The notes under the pieces were generated by a model that saw only the letters and a list, made by a program, of their open reading frames with translations, was not told where the DNA came from and searched no databases. A program made the translations under genes and the position numbers. Source: Caenimonas koreensis DSM 17982 (lineage in GTDB: Bacteria; Pseudomonadota; Gammaproteobacteria; Burkholderiales; Burkholderiaceae_C). From it: a stretch of DNA of 64,000 nucleotides. Position 1 is the stretch's first letter; every line of letters begins with the position of its first letter. Where the stretch lies: assembly GCF_009646335.1 (NCBI RefSeq), contig NZ_WJBU01000001.1:310001-374000 (forward strand), written 5' to 3'. Shown piece by piece: positions 47,085 to 56,043 of the stretch.

Positions 47085-47771
47085 ATGCTGCTGCACATCC
47101 AAGGCGTCCTGACTTCTGCTGAAGTTGCGCAGGCCCGCGACATCCTGGCGACAGCCCCGTGGGGCGACGGCCGGATCACCGCCGGGAGCCAGTCGGCTGT
47201 GGCCAAAAACAACGAGCAGTTGCCCGAGGCATGCGAGCAGACGCAACAAGTGCAGCAGTTACTGCTGCGCGGGCTGGAACGCCACGAGACATTCTTTTCC
47301 GCAGCGCTGCCCAAGCAGGTTTCGCCACCGCTGTTCAATCGCTACGGCGGCAGCGCCAACAGTTTCGGCAATCACGTGGACAGCGCGGTGCGCTACCTGC
47401 GAAACGGCGCCGGGCGGGTGCGAACCGACATCTCGTGCACCGTCTTTCTCAGCGAGCCCCATGAATACGACGGCGGCGAACTCGTGATCGAAGACACCTT
47501 CGGCAGCCATCGCGTGAAGCTGCCCGCCGGGGACATGGTGCTGTATCCGGGGACAAGTGTTCACCGTGTCGAACCCGTCACGCGGGGCGCCCGCATCGCC
47601 AGCTACTTCTGGATCCAGAGCATGGTGCGCACCGACGAACAGCGCCGCCTGCTGCACGACATGGACAACCATCTTCGGCGTTTGCGCTCAAGCGCGGGCG
47701 AAGCTGATCCCTCGGTGATCGGGCTCACCAGCACGTATCACAACCTCCTTCGGATGTGGATCGACATCTGA
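47085..47771 (+). CDS. piuC: Fe(II)/2-oxoglutarate dioxygenase, PiuC/PKHD type
   Basis: This is a 228-residue PKHD-type hydroxylase, typically encoded next to TonB-dependent siderophore receptors (PiuA-PiuC in Pseudomonas). Iron ligands H97, D99 (NHVDSA) and H160 (SVHRVEP), and the 2-oxoglutarate-binding R170, are in place. [12 protein letters not shown] is the family signature. The substrate is unknown; modification of a siderophore or receptor has been suggested. It begins twelve bases after the receptor. Confidence 0.93.
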   Translation: MLLHIQGVLTSAEVAQARDILATAPWGDGRITAGSQSAVAKNNEQLPEACEQTQQVQQLLLRGLERHETFFSAALPKQVSPPLFNRYGGSANSFGNHVDSAVRYLRNGAGRVRTDISCTVFLSEPHEYDGGELVIEDTFGSHRVKLPAGDMVLYPGTSVHRVEPVTRGARIASYFWIQSMVRTDEQRRLLHDMDNHLRRLRSSAGEADPSVIGLTSTYHNLLRMWIDI

Positions 47772-47808
47772 CTCTTCAATCTGACTCTTCAACGACTGGA
47801 GCCTTCCC

Positions 47809-48081
47809 ATGAAAACACGACATCTCCTCGCAGCGCTCGCGCTCGCCCCCGCATTCGCTTTCGCGCATGGCGACATCAAGTGCGACGTGCCCAAAGCCGA
47901 GTGGCAGCCGCAGACAGCGCTGCAAGCCAAGCTGGAAAAAGACGGCTGGAAAAAAGTGCGCAAGGTCAAGGTCGAGAACGGCTGCTATGAGGTGTACGGC
48001 TTCGACGAAAACAACAAGCGTGCAGAGAAGTTCTACAACCCCAAGACCTTCGAGCTGGTCAACGAAGTCAAGAAGCCGTGA
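47809..48081 (+). CDS. Periplasmic PepSY domain protein
   Basis: This is a 90-residue exported protein. A signal peptide covers residues 1-19 (MKTRHLLAALALAPAFAFA, cleavage before HGDIKC), followed by one PepSY domain (WQPQTALQAKLEKDGWKKVRKVKVENGCYEVYGFDE). Two cysteines (C25 and one in the domain) may form a disulfide. The stop overlaps the cytochrome b start (GTGA). Coupled PepSY and cytochrome b genes are known; here the pair sits between a siderophore receptor module and tonB, suggesting a reductive step in iron uptake. Confidence 0.88.
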   Translation: MKTRHLLAALALAPAFAFAHGDIKCDVPKAEWQPQTALQAKLEKDGWKKVRKVKVENGCYEVYGFDENNKRAEKFYNPKTFELVNEVKKP

Positions 48082-48641
48082 CAACGCCCGGCGGCGCTGA
48101 CACGTCGCCAGCCGTCGTTGTATGGGACCGGCCCGTGCGCCTGGTGCACTGGGCACTCGCGCTCGTGTGCGTGGCTGCATGGATCACCTCCGACTTCTTC
48201 CTGCGGTGGCACGAGCCATTCGGATACGCCGCGCTCGCCCTCGTCGTCGCACGCATCGCGTGGGGAATAATCGGCAGCCCCTACGCGCGGCTTGCGCAGT
48301 TTGTGCGCGGGCCGGGTGCAACGCGGCACTACTTTCGCGAGGTCCTGCGTGGCCACGCAGCACGCTACCTCGGTCACAACCCGCTGGGCGCCTGGATGGC
48401 ATTGGCGCTCTGGCAATGTGTGGCAGCGCTCGGCCTGACTGGCTGGCTGATGAACACCGACATGTTCTGGGGCGTGGAGTGGCTCGACTGGCTTCATCAC
48501 GCGCTGGCATGGCTGCTCATCGCTCTTGTAGTGGCTCACGTTGCAGGCGTGGTGACGACAGGTCGCCGTCACCGTGAAAACCTGGTGCTGTCGATGTGGA
48601 CAGGCCGCAAGCGAGCACCCGGCCCCCACGACGTGGCTTGA
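48078..48641 (+). CDS. Cytochrome b561-type membrane protein
   Basis: This is a 187-residue protein of the cytochrome b/b6 (Ni-hydrogenase b-type, b561-like) family with four membrane helices. Candidate haem ligands are histidines in VRLVHWALAL (helix 1), WLHHALAWLL and VVAHVAGVV (last helix). It starts at a GTG overlapping the PepSY gene (GTGA). It probably moves electrons across the inner membrane to a periplasmic acceptor. In this operon a ferric-siderophore reductase role is plausible but not shown. Confidence 0.88.
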   Translation: MTTPGGADTSPAVVVWDRPVRLVHWALALVCVAAWITSDFFLRWHEPFGYAALALVVARIAWGIIGSPYARLAQFVRGPGATRHYFREVLRGHAARYLGHNPLGAWMALALWQCVAALGLTGWLMNTDMFWGVEWLDWLHHALAWLLIALVVAHVAGVVTTGRRHRENLVLSMWTGRKRAPGPHDVA

Positions 48642-48670
48642 CCCCACTTGGATTTGAAGATTGATTCGCA

Positions 48671-49360
48671 GTGCATATTGCCCAACGACCGCTGAACCGA
48701 ACTTATGTCATCGCCGCAGGCGTGCTGGCGTTTCACGCCGCAGCGCTCTGGGCATTGCAGTCCGGCTTGCTTCAGCGTGCAATGGAGGTGGTGGTGCCCG
48801 TAGCCATGCTCACCGAGCTGATCGAGCCGCCGCAGCCCAAGAGCGAATCGCGCGAATCACAGGCGCAACTGCGCGCACCGTCGCCGCCACCCGCGAAGGC
48901 AGCGCCCGCTGCAACGCCCCTGCCAGTCGCCATCCCACGCGCTGAGCCCGCACCGAACGCAGTCACCGCTTCACCTGAACCGGCAGTGCCGATGAATACG
49001 ACAGCGGCCGGGCCTGCCAATGCCTCAGTGCTGTCCTCGCCCTCCGCGCCTCCTGCGCCCTCGCCTGCTCCCGCGCGCGTGGAACTGCCATCCACCAGTG
49101 CCGAATACCTCCAGAACCCGAAGCCGGCCTACCCGCCATTGAGCAAGCGCCTGGGCGAACAAGGCAGCGTCATCGTCCGTGTGCTGATCGGCCCTGACGG
49201 CCTGCCGCAACGCGCGGAGCTGTACAAGGCCAGCGGGTTCGACAGGCTCGACCAGGCGGCCCTCGCCACGGTCATGAAATGGCGCTATGTGCCGGGCAAG
49301 CGAGCGGGCGTCCCCGAAACCATGTGGGCCTACGTGCCCATCAACTTTGTCCTCGAATAG
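48671..49360 (+). CDS. tonB: Energy transducer TonB
   Basis: This is a 229-residue TonB: an N-terminal membrane anchor (about 11-30, TYVIAAGVLAFHAAALWAL), a Pro/Ala-rich spacer (about 50-145), and the C-terminal domain beginning NPKPAYPPLSKRLGEQGSVIVRVLIGPDG and ending in MKWRYVPGK...INFVLE. It starts at GTG with a weak ribosome-binding site. It links the ExbBD motor encoded next to the receptor encoded upstream. Confidence 0.93.
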   Translation: MHIAQRPLNRTYVIAAGVLAFHAAALWALQSGLLQRAMEVVVPVAMLTELIEPPQPKSESRESQAQLRAPSPPPAKAAPAATPLPVAIPRAEPAPNAVTASPEPAVPMNTTAAGPANASVLSSPSAPPAPSPAPARVELPSTSAEYLQNPKPAYPPLSKRLGEQGSVIVRVLIGPDGLPQRAELYKASGFDRLDQAALATVMKWRYVPGKRAGVPETMWAYVPINFVLE

Positions 49361-49371
49361 GTCCTATTTCC

Positions 49372-50091
49372 ATGAATTCCCAACTCGGCCTCATCAACCT
49401 CTGGACAGGCGGCGACATCGTCACCCGTGGCACGGCGCTCCTGCTGCTTGCCATGTCGCTCTCGTCCTGGATGGTGATCATCATCAAGGCGTTGAATCTG
49501 CGCACCTGCGCATCCCAGGCCCGCCAGACAGAACACTTCTGGCACAGCACCGACTTCGCCAGTGGGGTTCACAAACTGGGCACCGATGCAACCAACCCGT
49601 TTCGCGCACTCGCTGTCGAGGGGCGCGAGGCCACTGCACACCACCGCGCGCAGCAGCCCCAGTTGCATGACTCGCTCGATCTGAGCGACTGGCTGACGCG
49701 GTCGCTGCGCAATTCAATCGACGAGTCGACTGCCAGGCTCCAGTCAGGCCTCGCGGTGCTGGCATCGGTGGGCTCGACGGCGCCGTTTGTGGGGCTCTTC
49801 GGCACCGTCTGGGGCATCTACCACGCGCTGCTGTCGATCAGCACGGCGGGCCAGGCCACGATCGACAAAGTGGCTGGCCCCATCGGCGAGGCGCTGATCA
49901 TGACGGCACTTGGCCTGGCCGTCGCAATCCCTGCGGTGCTGGGCTACAACGCACTTGTGCGGGGCAACAAGTCGGTGCTGGGCAAACTCAACCGCTTCGC
50001 GCACGATCTGCATGCGTACTTCATCACCGGCGCGCGAGTGTCGATCGCCGCCGACTCGTCGGCGCGCATCCTCGCGCTGAAGAAGGCCTGA
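49372..50091 (+). CDS. exbB: Biopolymer transport protein ExbB (MotA/TolQ/ExbB family)
   Basis: ExbB forms the pentameric proton-channel scaffold of the TonB motor. The 239-residue protein has three membrane helices (about 18-38, 130-155, 180-205), with LASVGSTAPFVGLFGTVWGI and GPIGEALIMTALGLAVAIPAVLGYN as family signatures. The ATG at 49372 is used. It follows tonB by eleven bases and precedes exbD by three. Confidence 0.95.
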   Translation: MNSQLGLINLWTGGDIVTRGTALLLLAMSLSSWMVIIIKALNLRTCASQARQTEHFWHSTDFASGVHKLGTDATNPFRALAVEGREATAHHRAQQPQLHDSLDLSDWLTRSLRNSIDESTARLQSGLAVLASVGSTAPFVGLFGTVWGIYHALLSISTAGQATIDKVAGPIGEALIMTALGLAVAIPAVLGYNALVRGNKSVLGKLNRFAHDLHAYFITGARVSIAADSSARILALKKA

Positions 50092-50094
50092 GCC

Positions 50095-50508
50095 ATGGCA
50101 TTCGGCACACAGGACGAGATCGACGACGTCATGAACGAGATCAACATGACACCCCTGGTGGACGTCATGCTGGTCCTGCTGATCATCTTCATCATCACGG
50201 TTCCGGTCATGCAGCACTCGGTCAACATCGACCTGCCGCAAGCCACGAACAAGGTGGTCGACGCAAAACCGGAGACAGTCCGCCTCTCGGTGGATGCCCA
50301 AGGCAGCTACTTCCTCAATGAAAAGCGCGTTGATGACCAGGACCTGGCCGCAGCGCTGAAGACCGAAGCGCAGCGCAACCCGCAACCCGAGCTTCATATC
50401 CGCGGCGACAAGGCCGTGCGCTACGAGCGCGTGGCCCAAGCCATGGCAGTTGCGCAGCAGTCGGGCCTGCGAAAGATCGGCTTCATCACCGAACCCAGGC
50501 CGGAGTAA
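50095..50508 (+). CDS. exbD: Biopolymer transport protein ExbD
   Basis: ExbD is the proton-conducting partner in the ExbB pentamer. The 137-residue protein has a short cytoplasmic N-terminus (DEIDDVMNEINMTPLVDVMLVLLIIFIIT) with the essential Asp at the start of the single membrane helix (D28 in PLVDVMLV). A periplasmic domain ends VAQAMAVAQQSGLRKIGFITEP. It closes the iron uptake run. Confidence 0.95.
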   Translation: MAFGTQDEIDDVMNEINMTPLVDVMLVLLIIFIITVPVMQHSVNIDLPQATNKVVDAKPETVRLSVDAQGSYFLNEKRVDDQDLAAALKTEAQRNPQPELHIRGDKAVRYERVAQAMAVAQQSGLRKIGFITEPRPE

Positions 50509-50523
50509 CCGGCAATGCGCCCG

Positions 50524-50931
50524 CTAGAGGCCGATGGCAGCGATGCCCGCCCTGGCGATCTGCGCGTCTTCCGTGGACTTCACGCCGCTCACGCCAATGG
50601 CGCCCAGGCACTGCCCGTCCTTCATGATGGGCACGCCGCCTTCCAGCATGCCGGCGAGATCGGGCGCGCTCAGGAACGACACGCGGCCGCCATTGATCAT
50701 CTCCTCGTAGACGCGGCTCTCGCGCCTGCCCACGGCTGCGGTATTGGCTTTGGCCGGCGCGATGTGGGCGGAGATGGGCGCCGCACCGTCCAGGCGTTGC
50801 AGCCAAAGCAGATGCCCGCCGTCGTCCACGATGGCAATCGTGACGGCCCACTTGTTCTTGATGGCCTCTGCTTCTGCGGCGGCAGCCATGGCCTTGAGGT
50901 CGGCCAGGTCGAGAAAGGGCTTGGAATTCAT
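50524..50931 (-). CDS. GlcG/HbpS family haem-binding-like protein
   Basis: This is a 135-residue protein of the GlcG/HbpS (DUF336) family, with AIVDDGGHLLWLQRLDGA, KANTAAVGRRES and GGVPIMKDGQCLGAIGVSG. HbpS binds haem and iron outside the cell in Streptomyces; most bacterial members are uncharacterised. No signal peptide is visible here. The ATG at 50931 gives the family length; the longer frame is not supported. It converges on exbD, 15 bases from its stop. Confidence 0.85.
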   Translation of the reverse strand: MNSKPFLDLADLKAMAAAAEAEAIKNKWAVTIAIVDDGGHLLWLQRLDGAAPISAHIAPAKANTAAVGRRESRVYEEMINGGRVSFLSAPDLAGMLEGGVPIMKDGQCLGAIGVSGVKSTEDAQIARAGIAAIGL

Positions 50932-51007
50932 GGCGTGGGAACTCGTTGGTCTTTGAAGGCTCCAAGCATACTGCCGCAAAGCCCGTACAAAGCTGCGGAC
51001 ATGCGCA

Positions 51008-51035
51008 TTGCCCGGGACTTGAACCAACCTAGAAT
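51008..51035 (+). promoter_or_regulatory. Candidate promoter of the Bax-inhibitor-1 gene
   Basis: TTGCCC (51008-51013), a 16-base spacer and TAGAAT (51030-51035) lie 39 bases before the start codon at 51075, which has AAGGAG in front. Confidence 0.4.
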
Positions 51036-51074
51036 GCGCCCATCTAACGGCTATCTGCAAAAGGAGTGCTGACC

Positions 51075-51764
51075 ATGAGTGAAAACGTCCAGACCGTCGA
51101 CTACGGCTATGCCGTTGGCGCGGACAATCGCAACAAGGTGATGCGCAACACCTACTGGCTCCTTGCCTTGAGCATGGTGCCAACGGTTCTCGGCGCATGG
51201 GTCGGCGTAGCCACGGGGATCGTGATCGGCCTGACGGGCGGCCTCGGCCTGATCGTCTTCCTCGCCGGTGCTTTCGGCTTCATGTTCGCCATCGAGAAAA
51301 CAAAGAATTCGGCAGCCGGCGTTCCCGTGTTGCTCGGCTTCACGTTCTTCATGGGCCTGATGCTGTCGCGCCTGATCACGGCGGTGCTGGGCTTCAGCAA
51401 TGGCCCGAGCCTGATCATGACGGCCTTTGGCGGCACGGCGGGCGTGTTCTTCGTGATGGCGAGCCTCGCCTCGGTGATCAAGCGCGACCTCTCCGGCATG
51501 GGCAAGTGGCTCTTCGTCGGCGCGCTGGCGATCATGATCGGCGGCATCATCAACGTGTTCATTGGCTCCACGGCCGGCATGATGGTGATCAGCGTGATGG
51601 CCATCGGCATCTTCAGCGCGTACATGCTGTACGACCTGAAGCAGATTCTTGATGGCGGCGAGACGAACTACATCAGCGCCACGCTCGCGCTGTACCTGGA
51701 CCTCTTCAATGTGTTCCAGAGCCTGCTGGCCTTGCTGGGCATCGCTGGCGGCCAGCGCGACTGA
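51075..51764 (+). CDS. Bax inhibitor-1/YccA family membrane protein
   Basis: This is a 229-residue integral membrane protein with seven hydrophobic segments, of the BI-1/YccA family. The end SAYMLYDLKQILDGGETNYISATLALYLDLFNVFQSLLALLG is the family signature. In E. coli YccA modulates FtsH; BI-1 relatives act as pH-sensitive calcium leaks. The start at 51075 is set by AAGGAG eight bases upstream. It is a single gene followed by a terminator. Confidence 0.93.
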   Translation: MSENVQTVDYGYAVGADNRNKVMRNTYWLLALSMVPTVLGAWVGVATGIVIGLTGGLGLIVFLAGAFGFMFAIEKTKNSAAGVPVLLGFTFFMGLMLSRLITAVLGFSNGPSLIMTAFGGTAGVFFVMASLASVIKRDLSGMGKWLFVGALAIMIGGIINVFIGSTAGMMVISVMAIGIFSAYMLYDLKQILDGGETNYISATLALYLDLFNVFQSLLALLGIAGGQRD

Positions 51765-51798
51765 CGCTGTTTCGCGCGTCGTCCGGCGCAGCACACAG

Positions 51799-51822
51799 AA
51801 AGGGGCCCTCGGGCCCCTTTTT
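51799..51822 (+). terminator. Rho-independent terminator after the Bax-inhibitor-1 gene
   Basis: AAAGGGGCCC/GGGCCCCTTT is a very GC-rich stem followed by a T-run on the plus strand, 34 bases after the stop codon. It also lies downstream of rlmD on the minus strand, but with a poorer T-run there. Confidence 0.8.
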
Positions 51823-51834
51823 GCTGTTGCCGGC

Positions 51835-53301
51835 TTACTGCAGATCGAACACTGCGATCGACTCCACATGCGCCGTGTGCGGGAACATGTTCACCACGCC
51901 AGCGGCGGAACAGCGGTAGCCAGCCTGATGCACGAGCAGGCCGGCATCGCGCGCGAGCGTCGCCGGATTGCAGCTCACGTAGACGATGCGTTTCGGCGGC
52001 TGCCACGCGCCGCGCATCTGGGGCTGCGCATGCAGCTCGGCCAGCGCTTTGACCAGCGCGAATGCACCTTCGCGCGGTGGATCGACCAGCCAGCGGTCGG
52101 CGAATCCATCTGCCACCAGCAGCTCGGGCGTCATTTCGAACAGATTGCGCGCGGCGAACTCGACCTTGCCGAACGGCGCTTGTGCGCGAGCAGCGGCGCG
52201 GTTGCACTCAAGGTTCTCGCGTGAACGGGCGACCAGCGACTCGCTGCCCTCGATGCCCAGCACCTCACCGGCCATCGTCGCGATAGGCAGCGTGAAGTTG
52301 CCCAGGCCACAAAACCAGTCGATCACACGCTCTTGCCTCGTCGCACCCAGAAATCTCAGTGCGCGCGACACCAGAACGCGATTGATGTGCGGATTGACCT
52401 GCGTGAAGTCCGTCGGCTTGAAAGGCATCGTGATGCCGTATTCGGGCAACGCGTACGACAGTGCCCGCACAGGCGTATCCAGCAGCTTGACCGTGTCCGG
52501 CCCCTTCGCCTGCAGCCACCACTGGACGCCGATATCGGCATGCTGCGCCGCAAAGGCGCGAAGCTTGGCGATGTCGCCTTCACTGAGCGGTTCAAGGTGG
52601 CGCAACACCAGCGCTGTGACGTCGTCACCGCAGGCCAGTTCGATCTGCGGGCAAGTCTCGATCGCATCCATGGAGCCGATCAGGGCACGAAGCGGCAGCA
52701 GCAAGTCACTCACGTGCTGCGGAATGACGTGGCACTCGCGCATGTCGGCGACGTAGCGGCTCTTGCGCTCGTGAAAGCCGATCAGCACAGCGCCCTTCTT
52801 GTGTACATGCCGCACTGAAAAGCGGGCGCGCCAGCGATAGCCCCACGCCGGCCCCTCTATAGGGCGCACGACCATGTCGGCCTTGACCTTCGCGAGATGC
52901 CACAGGTTGTCCTCAAGAACACGCTGCTTGCTGGCCACTTGCGCGCCCACATGCAGATGCTGCATCTTGCAGCCGCCGCACGCGCCGTCGTGAAGGCCGA
53001 AGTGCGGGCACTGCGGGCGCACGCGCTGCGATGACTCGCGATGCATCTCGGTGAGCGTGGCCTGTTCCCAGTTGTTCTTGCGCCGGTTCACACGGGCACT
53101 CACCACTTCGAAGGGCAAGGCACCTTCGATGAAGACAACTTTGCCGTCTGCCCGCCGTGCGACACCTTGCGCCTCAAGGTCGAGGCCATCGACGCGCAGC
53201 CAGCCCTCGGGCAAGGCCAGACTCGTCATTTCAGGCAAGGCCGGACCTGTCGCCTCCGGCAAGGCCGGGGCTTTCAATTCAATTTCGACTTCTTCTGACA
53301 T
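51835..53301 (-). CDS. rlmD: 23S rRNA (uracil(1939)-C(5))-methyltransferase
   Basis: RlmD methylates U1939 of 23S rRNA with S-adenosylmethionine. The 488-residue protein has an N-terminal TRAM domain ([16 protein letters not shown]), the iron-sulfur cysteines in [19 protein letters not shown], the SAM site [23 protein letters not shown], and the catalytic cysteine in [14 protein letters not shown]. The first 30 residues hold a three-fold ALPE-type repeat ([19 protein letters not shown]) not needed for the fold. Confidence 0.95.
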   Translation of the reverse strand: MSEEVEIELKAPALPEATGPALPEMTSLALPEGWLRVDGLDLEAQGVARRADGKVVFIEGALPFEVVSARVNRRKNNWEQATLTEMHRESSQRVRPQCPHFGLHDGACGGCKMQHLHVGAQVASKQRVLEDNLWHLAKVKADMVVRPIEGPAWGYRWRARFSVRHVHKKGAVLIGFHERKSRYVADMRECHVIPQHVSDLLLPLRALIGSMDAIETCPQIELACGDDVTALVLRHLEPLSEGDIAKLRAFAAQHADIGVQWWLQAKGPDTVKLLDTPVRALSYALPEYGITMPFKPTDFTQVNPHINRVLVSRALRFLGATRQERVIDWFCGLGNFTLPIATMAGEVLGIEGSESLVARSRENLECNRAAARAQAPFGKVEFAARNLFEMTPELLVADGFADRWLVDPPREGAFALVKALAELHAQPQMRGAWQPPKRIVYVSCNPATLARDAGLLVHQAGYRCSAAGVVNMFPHTAHVESIAVFDLQ

Positions 53302-53342
53302 GCCCCGATTGTCTCAGGGCGCAAGCAACGCCTTTTGCCGGC

Positions 53343-54128
53343 TCACGCCCAGGCGGCAAGATACTCACTCCAATGCGGCTCGAACTGCGCGAGCTCGCCG
53401 AGCGTTTGCTTGACCATCGCGATTTCCTGTTCGTACTCGGCCTCGGTCAGCCCGCCGCGCATCTTCTGGAAGCGGCAATAAACGAGATACGTGTTCATCA
53501 CGTCCGTCTCGCAGTAGCGGCGAATCTCCTCAAGCTTGCCTTCAAGGAACGCCGGGTACACCTGCGAGCCGTCCATGCCGAGCTTTCCCGGAAAGCCGCA
53601 CAGCTTGGCCATCGCATCAAGGGGGGCATTGTTCTTGGGCTGGTACAGCGCCAACAGGTCCATCAGGTCGAGGTGCCGCATGTGATAGCGGCTGATGTAG
53701 TTGTTCCACTTGTGCTCGCGGTCGTCCTCGCCCATGTCCCAGTACTTCGGTGCTGTCACGCCGTGGCGCAGGCCCCGGTAATGCAGCACGGGAAGATCGA
53801 ACCCGCCACCGTTCCAGCTCACAAGTTGCGGCGCCTTCTGCTCCACCGTCTTGAAAAACGTCTGGATCACTTTGCCTTCGCTCGCATTGTCGCGATCGAC
53901 AAACGAGTGGATCTTCAAGCCCTCGGCATTGCGAAACACACAGCTGATGACCAGCACGCGCTGCAGGTGCAGTGGGGTGAAGTCGCTCTGCCCGCGTTCC
54001 TTGCGCTCGGCAAGCCACGCGGCGTAAACATCGGCGTCGCTGGTGGAGGCGGCCTCACTGCGCAGTGCACGAAGACCTGCAATATCGGGAATGGATTCAA
54101 TGTCGAAAACGAGTACAGGCCAGCTCAT
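53343..54128 (-). CDS. Predicted 3'-5' exonuclease, PolB-like DnaQ fold
   Basis: This is a 261-residue protein of the predicted PolB-like 3'-5' exonuclease family (DEDDy). Acidic metal ligands are D9 and E11 in VLVFDIES, an Asp in SWNGGGFDLPVL (ExoII), and YCETDVMNTYLVYCR with Tyr and Asp (ExoIII). A role in DNA repair or processing is likely, but no member is well characterised to my knowledge. It lies between rlmD and rpoS on the same strand. Confidence 0.88.
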   Translation of the reverse strand: MSWPVLVFDIESIPDIAGLRALRSEAASTSDADVYAAWLAERKERGQSDFTPLHLQRVLVISCVFRNAEGLKIHSFVDRDNASEGKVIQTFFKTVEQKAPQLVSWNGGGFDLPVLHYRGLRHGVTAPKYWDMGEDDREHKWNNYISRYHMRHLDLMDLLALYQPKNNAPLDAMAKLCGFPGKLGMDGSQVYPAFLEGKLEEIRRYCETDVMNTYLVYCRFQKMRGGLTEAEYEQEIAMVKQTLGELAQFEPHWSEYLAAWA

Positions 54129-54147
54129 GCGGCCACTGTAGCAGGCC

Positions 54148-55119
54148 CTAAAACAGCGCCGCCTTGTCGATGCCGCTGCGCATCACGTGCCGTTTGAGTT
54201 TGACCATCGCCTCGTTCTGGATCTGGCGGATGCGCTCGCGCGTGAGGCCCAGGCGTTCACTCAACACCTCAAGCGTCTCGGGCTCGCGGTCGTGCAGGCC
54301 GAAGCGGCCTTCAAGAACTTCCTTCTCGCGGCTCGACAGCACGTCAATCCAGTTGTCGAGCAAGCGGCCGACTTCATGACTGTGCGTCACCCCCGGTGGG
54401 TCCATCGTCACTTCATCAGCCATGGAGTCGCCGAGCGTGCGCGCGTCCTCTGACAGGTCCATCGCAGCGTCGAGCGACTTCGGCGTCTCGGCCATGGCAA
54501 GAAGCTCTGACACTTCCTGCACATCGCGCCCGAGCAGTGCAGCGATGTCGTCCACGCGCACGCCCTCGCCTTCGCCAGTGTTGCGCTCAAGAGCAAAGGC
54601 AGGATCGGCTTGCAGCGTCCTGCGTGCGCGCAGCACCTGCTGCAGCTCGCGCACGATATGGACCGGCAGGCGGATCACCCGGCCCTGATTCATCACTGCG
54701 CGCTCGACCGACTGGCGAATCCACCAGGTGGCGTAGGTCGAAAACCGAAAGCCGCGTTCAGGCTCGAATTTGTCGATCGCATGCATCAGGCCCAGGTTGC
54801 CTTCTTCGATCAGGTCCGACAGCGGGACGCCGCGGCCCAGATACGCCTTGGCGATACTGACGACCAGCCGCAGGTTGTGCTCGATCATGGATTGGCGCGC
54901 TGCGAAGTCGCCTGAGCGTGCACGCGTGGCCGTCTCGAACTCTTCCTGCGCCGTGAACAGCTCCGTCTTGCGGATGTCGCGCAGATAGAGCGTCAGCGTG
55001 TCGCTGGAGTCGTCGGCGAATGCGGTGGACGTGGCGGAAGGCGCAACGGATGGTTCATCCGCAATTGCATCGGGCGCAGGCGGAGCAGCAGGTTCACTGT
55101 GCCCGTTGCGCTTTTTCAT
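54148..55119 (-). CDS. rpoS: RNA polymerase sigma factor RpoS
   Basis: RpoS is the general stress and stationary-phase sigma factor. The 323-residue protein has region 1.2 ([18 protein letters not shown]), region 2 ([60 protein letters not shown]), region 3, and region 4 with the helix-turn-helix [22 protein letters not shown]. It starts two bases after nlpD, and a main rpoS promoter inside nlpD is usual in proteobacteria. The N-terminus has an extra Ala/Pro/Ser-rich tail. Confidence 0.96.
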   Translation of the reverse strand: MKKRNGHSEPAAPPAPDAIADEPSVAPSATSTAFADDSSDTLTLYLRDIRKTELFTAQEEFETATRARSGDFAARQSMIEHNLRLVVSIAKAYLGRGVPLSDLIEEGNLGLMHAIDKFEPERGFRFSTYATWWIRQSVERAVMNQGRVIRLPVHIVRELQQVLRARRTLQADPAFALERNTGEGEGVRVDDIAALLGRDVQEVSELLAMAETPKSLDAAMDLSEDARTLGDSMADEVTMDPPGVTHSHEVGRLLDNWIDVLSSREKEVLEGRFGLHDREPETLEVLSERLGLTRERIRQIQNEAMVKLKRHVMRSGIDKAALF

Positions 55120-55121
55120 GA

Positions 55122-56021
55122 CTACCTGGCCGGAAGGTACTTGGCTGGATCGACCGGCTTGCCCTGTCGACGAATCTCGAAGTGCAGCTTGACCCGGTCA
55201 GCGTCGCTGCTGCCCATCTCGGCAATCTTCTGGCCCTTGCGCACCGACTGGTCTTCCTTCACGAGCAACGCCTGGTTGTGTGCGTAAGCAGAAAGATAGG
55301 TGTTGTTGTGCTTGAGGATGATCAGGTTGCCATAGCCACGCAGGCCTGCGCCGGCATACACCACCTTGCCGTCGGCAGAGGCAAGCACTGCATCACCCGG
55401 CTTGCCCGTGATGTCGAGCCCCTTGTTGCGCTGTTCGTCAAAACCCGCGATCACGGACGTGCCCGCAGCCGTCGGCCATGCCCACGGTACTTCGTCATCG
55501 CCGGCCGTCGCAGCCGGGGTTGGCGCTGCGGATGCTACCGGTGGAACACTGGCCACCACCGAGCCCGAGGAAGCAGGCCTGGGTGCACTGGCAGCGGACG
55601 CTGGCGCACTGGCAAGCGGCACAGCCGAGCCCGTTACGACCGGCCGCGACGTCGCAACGCCGCTATCGGTCGTCGCAGCCACGGGCGGCACGACGCGAAG
55701 CACTTGCCCCACTTCGATCACGTTGGGGTTCTCGATGTTGTTCCAGCGCGCAATGTCGCGCCAGTTCTGGCCCGTTTCCAGCGCGATGCGAATGAGCGTG
55801 TCGCCCGCGTGCACCGTGTAGTAACCCGGCTTGCCCGCGTTCTCTGATCCTGGCAAGCCCGCGCGCGGAACCTCGACAGGAACAACTGCGCTCGATGGTG
55901 CGCGCATTGAAGAGCTTCTGTCTTCCACGGGCGCAGGTGCGCGCGATGAAGATGCGCAGCCAGCAAGCACTGATACCGCCAATGCCACTGCCGTCATCCA
56001 GGTTGCGCGCAACTCAAGCAT
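55122..56021 (-). CDS. nlpD: LysM and degenerate M23 lipoprotein NlpD
   Basis: NlpD is an envelope lipoprotein that activates the amidase AmiC during cell separation. From the ATG at 56021 it has 299 residues. The lipobox is LAGC with C22, LysM lies at about 65-110 ([28 protein letters not shown]), a Ser/Ala/Pro linker follows, and a C-terminal M23-like domain covers about 195-299. The M23 metal ligands are degenerate: NKGLD where active enzymes have H-x3-D, and KLHFE where they have HxH. This agrees with an activator rather than an enzyme. Another ATG at 56039 would add six residues. Confidence 0.92.
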   Translation of the reverse strand: MLELRATWMTAVALAVSVLAGCASSSRAPAPVEDRSSSMRAPSSAVVPVEVPRAGLPGSENAGKPGYYTVHAGDTLIRIALETGQNWRDIARWNNIENPNVIEVGQVLRVVPPVAATTDSGVATSRPVVTGSAVPLASAPASAASAPRPASSGSVVASVPPVASAAPTPAATAGDDEVPWAWPTAAGTSVIAGFDEQRNKGLDITGKPGDAVLASADGKVVYAGAGLRGYGNLIILKHNNTYLSAYAHNQALLVKEDQSVRKGQKIAEMGSSDADRVKLHFEIRRQGKPVDPAKYLPAR

Positions 56022-56043
56022 CTTTTCTCTTTCGTTCATTCGT

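Noticed and set aside
48671-49360. TonB or the receptor starting at upstream ATG codons instead of GTG.
   Set aside because: No in-frame ATG with a better context gives a signal or anchor sequence. The GTG starts give normal membrane anchors and the receptor GTG has a strong ribosome-binding site.
55122-56021. NlpD as an active M23 endopeptidase.
   Set aside because: The metal-ligand positions are replaced (Asn for His in H-x3-D, Leu for the first His of HxH), as in known non-catalytic NlpD activators.
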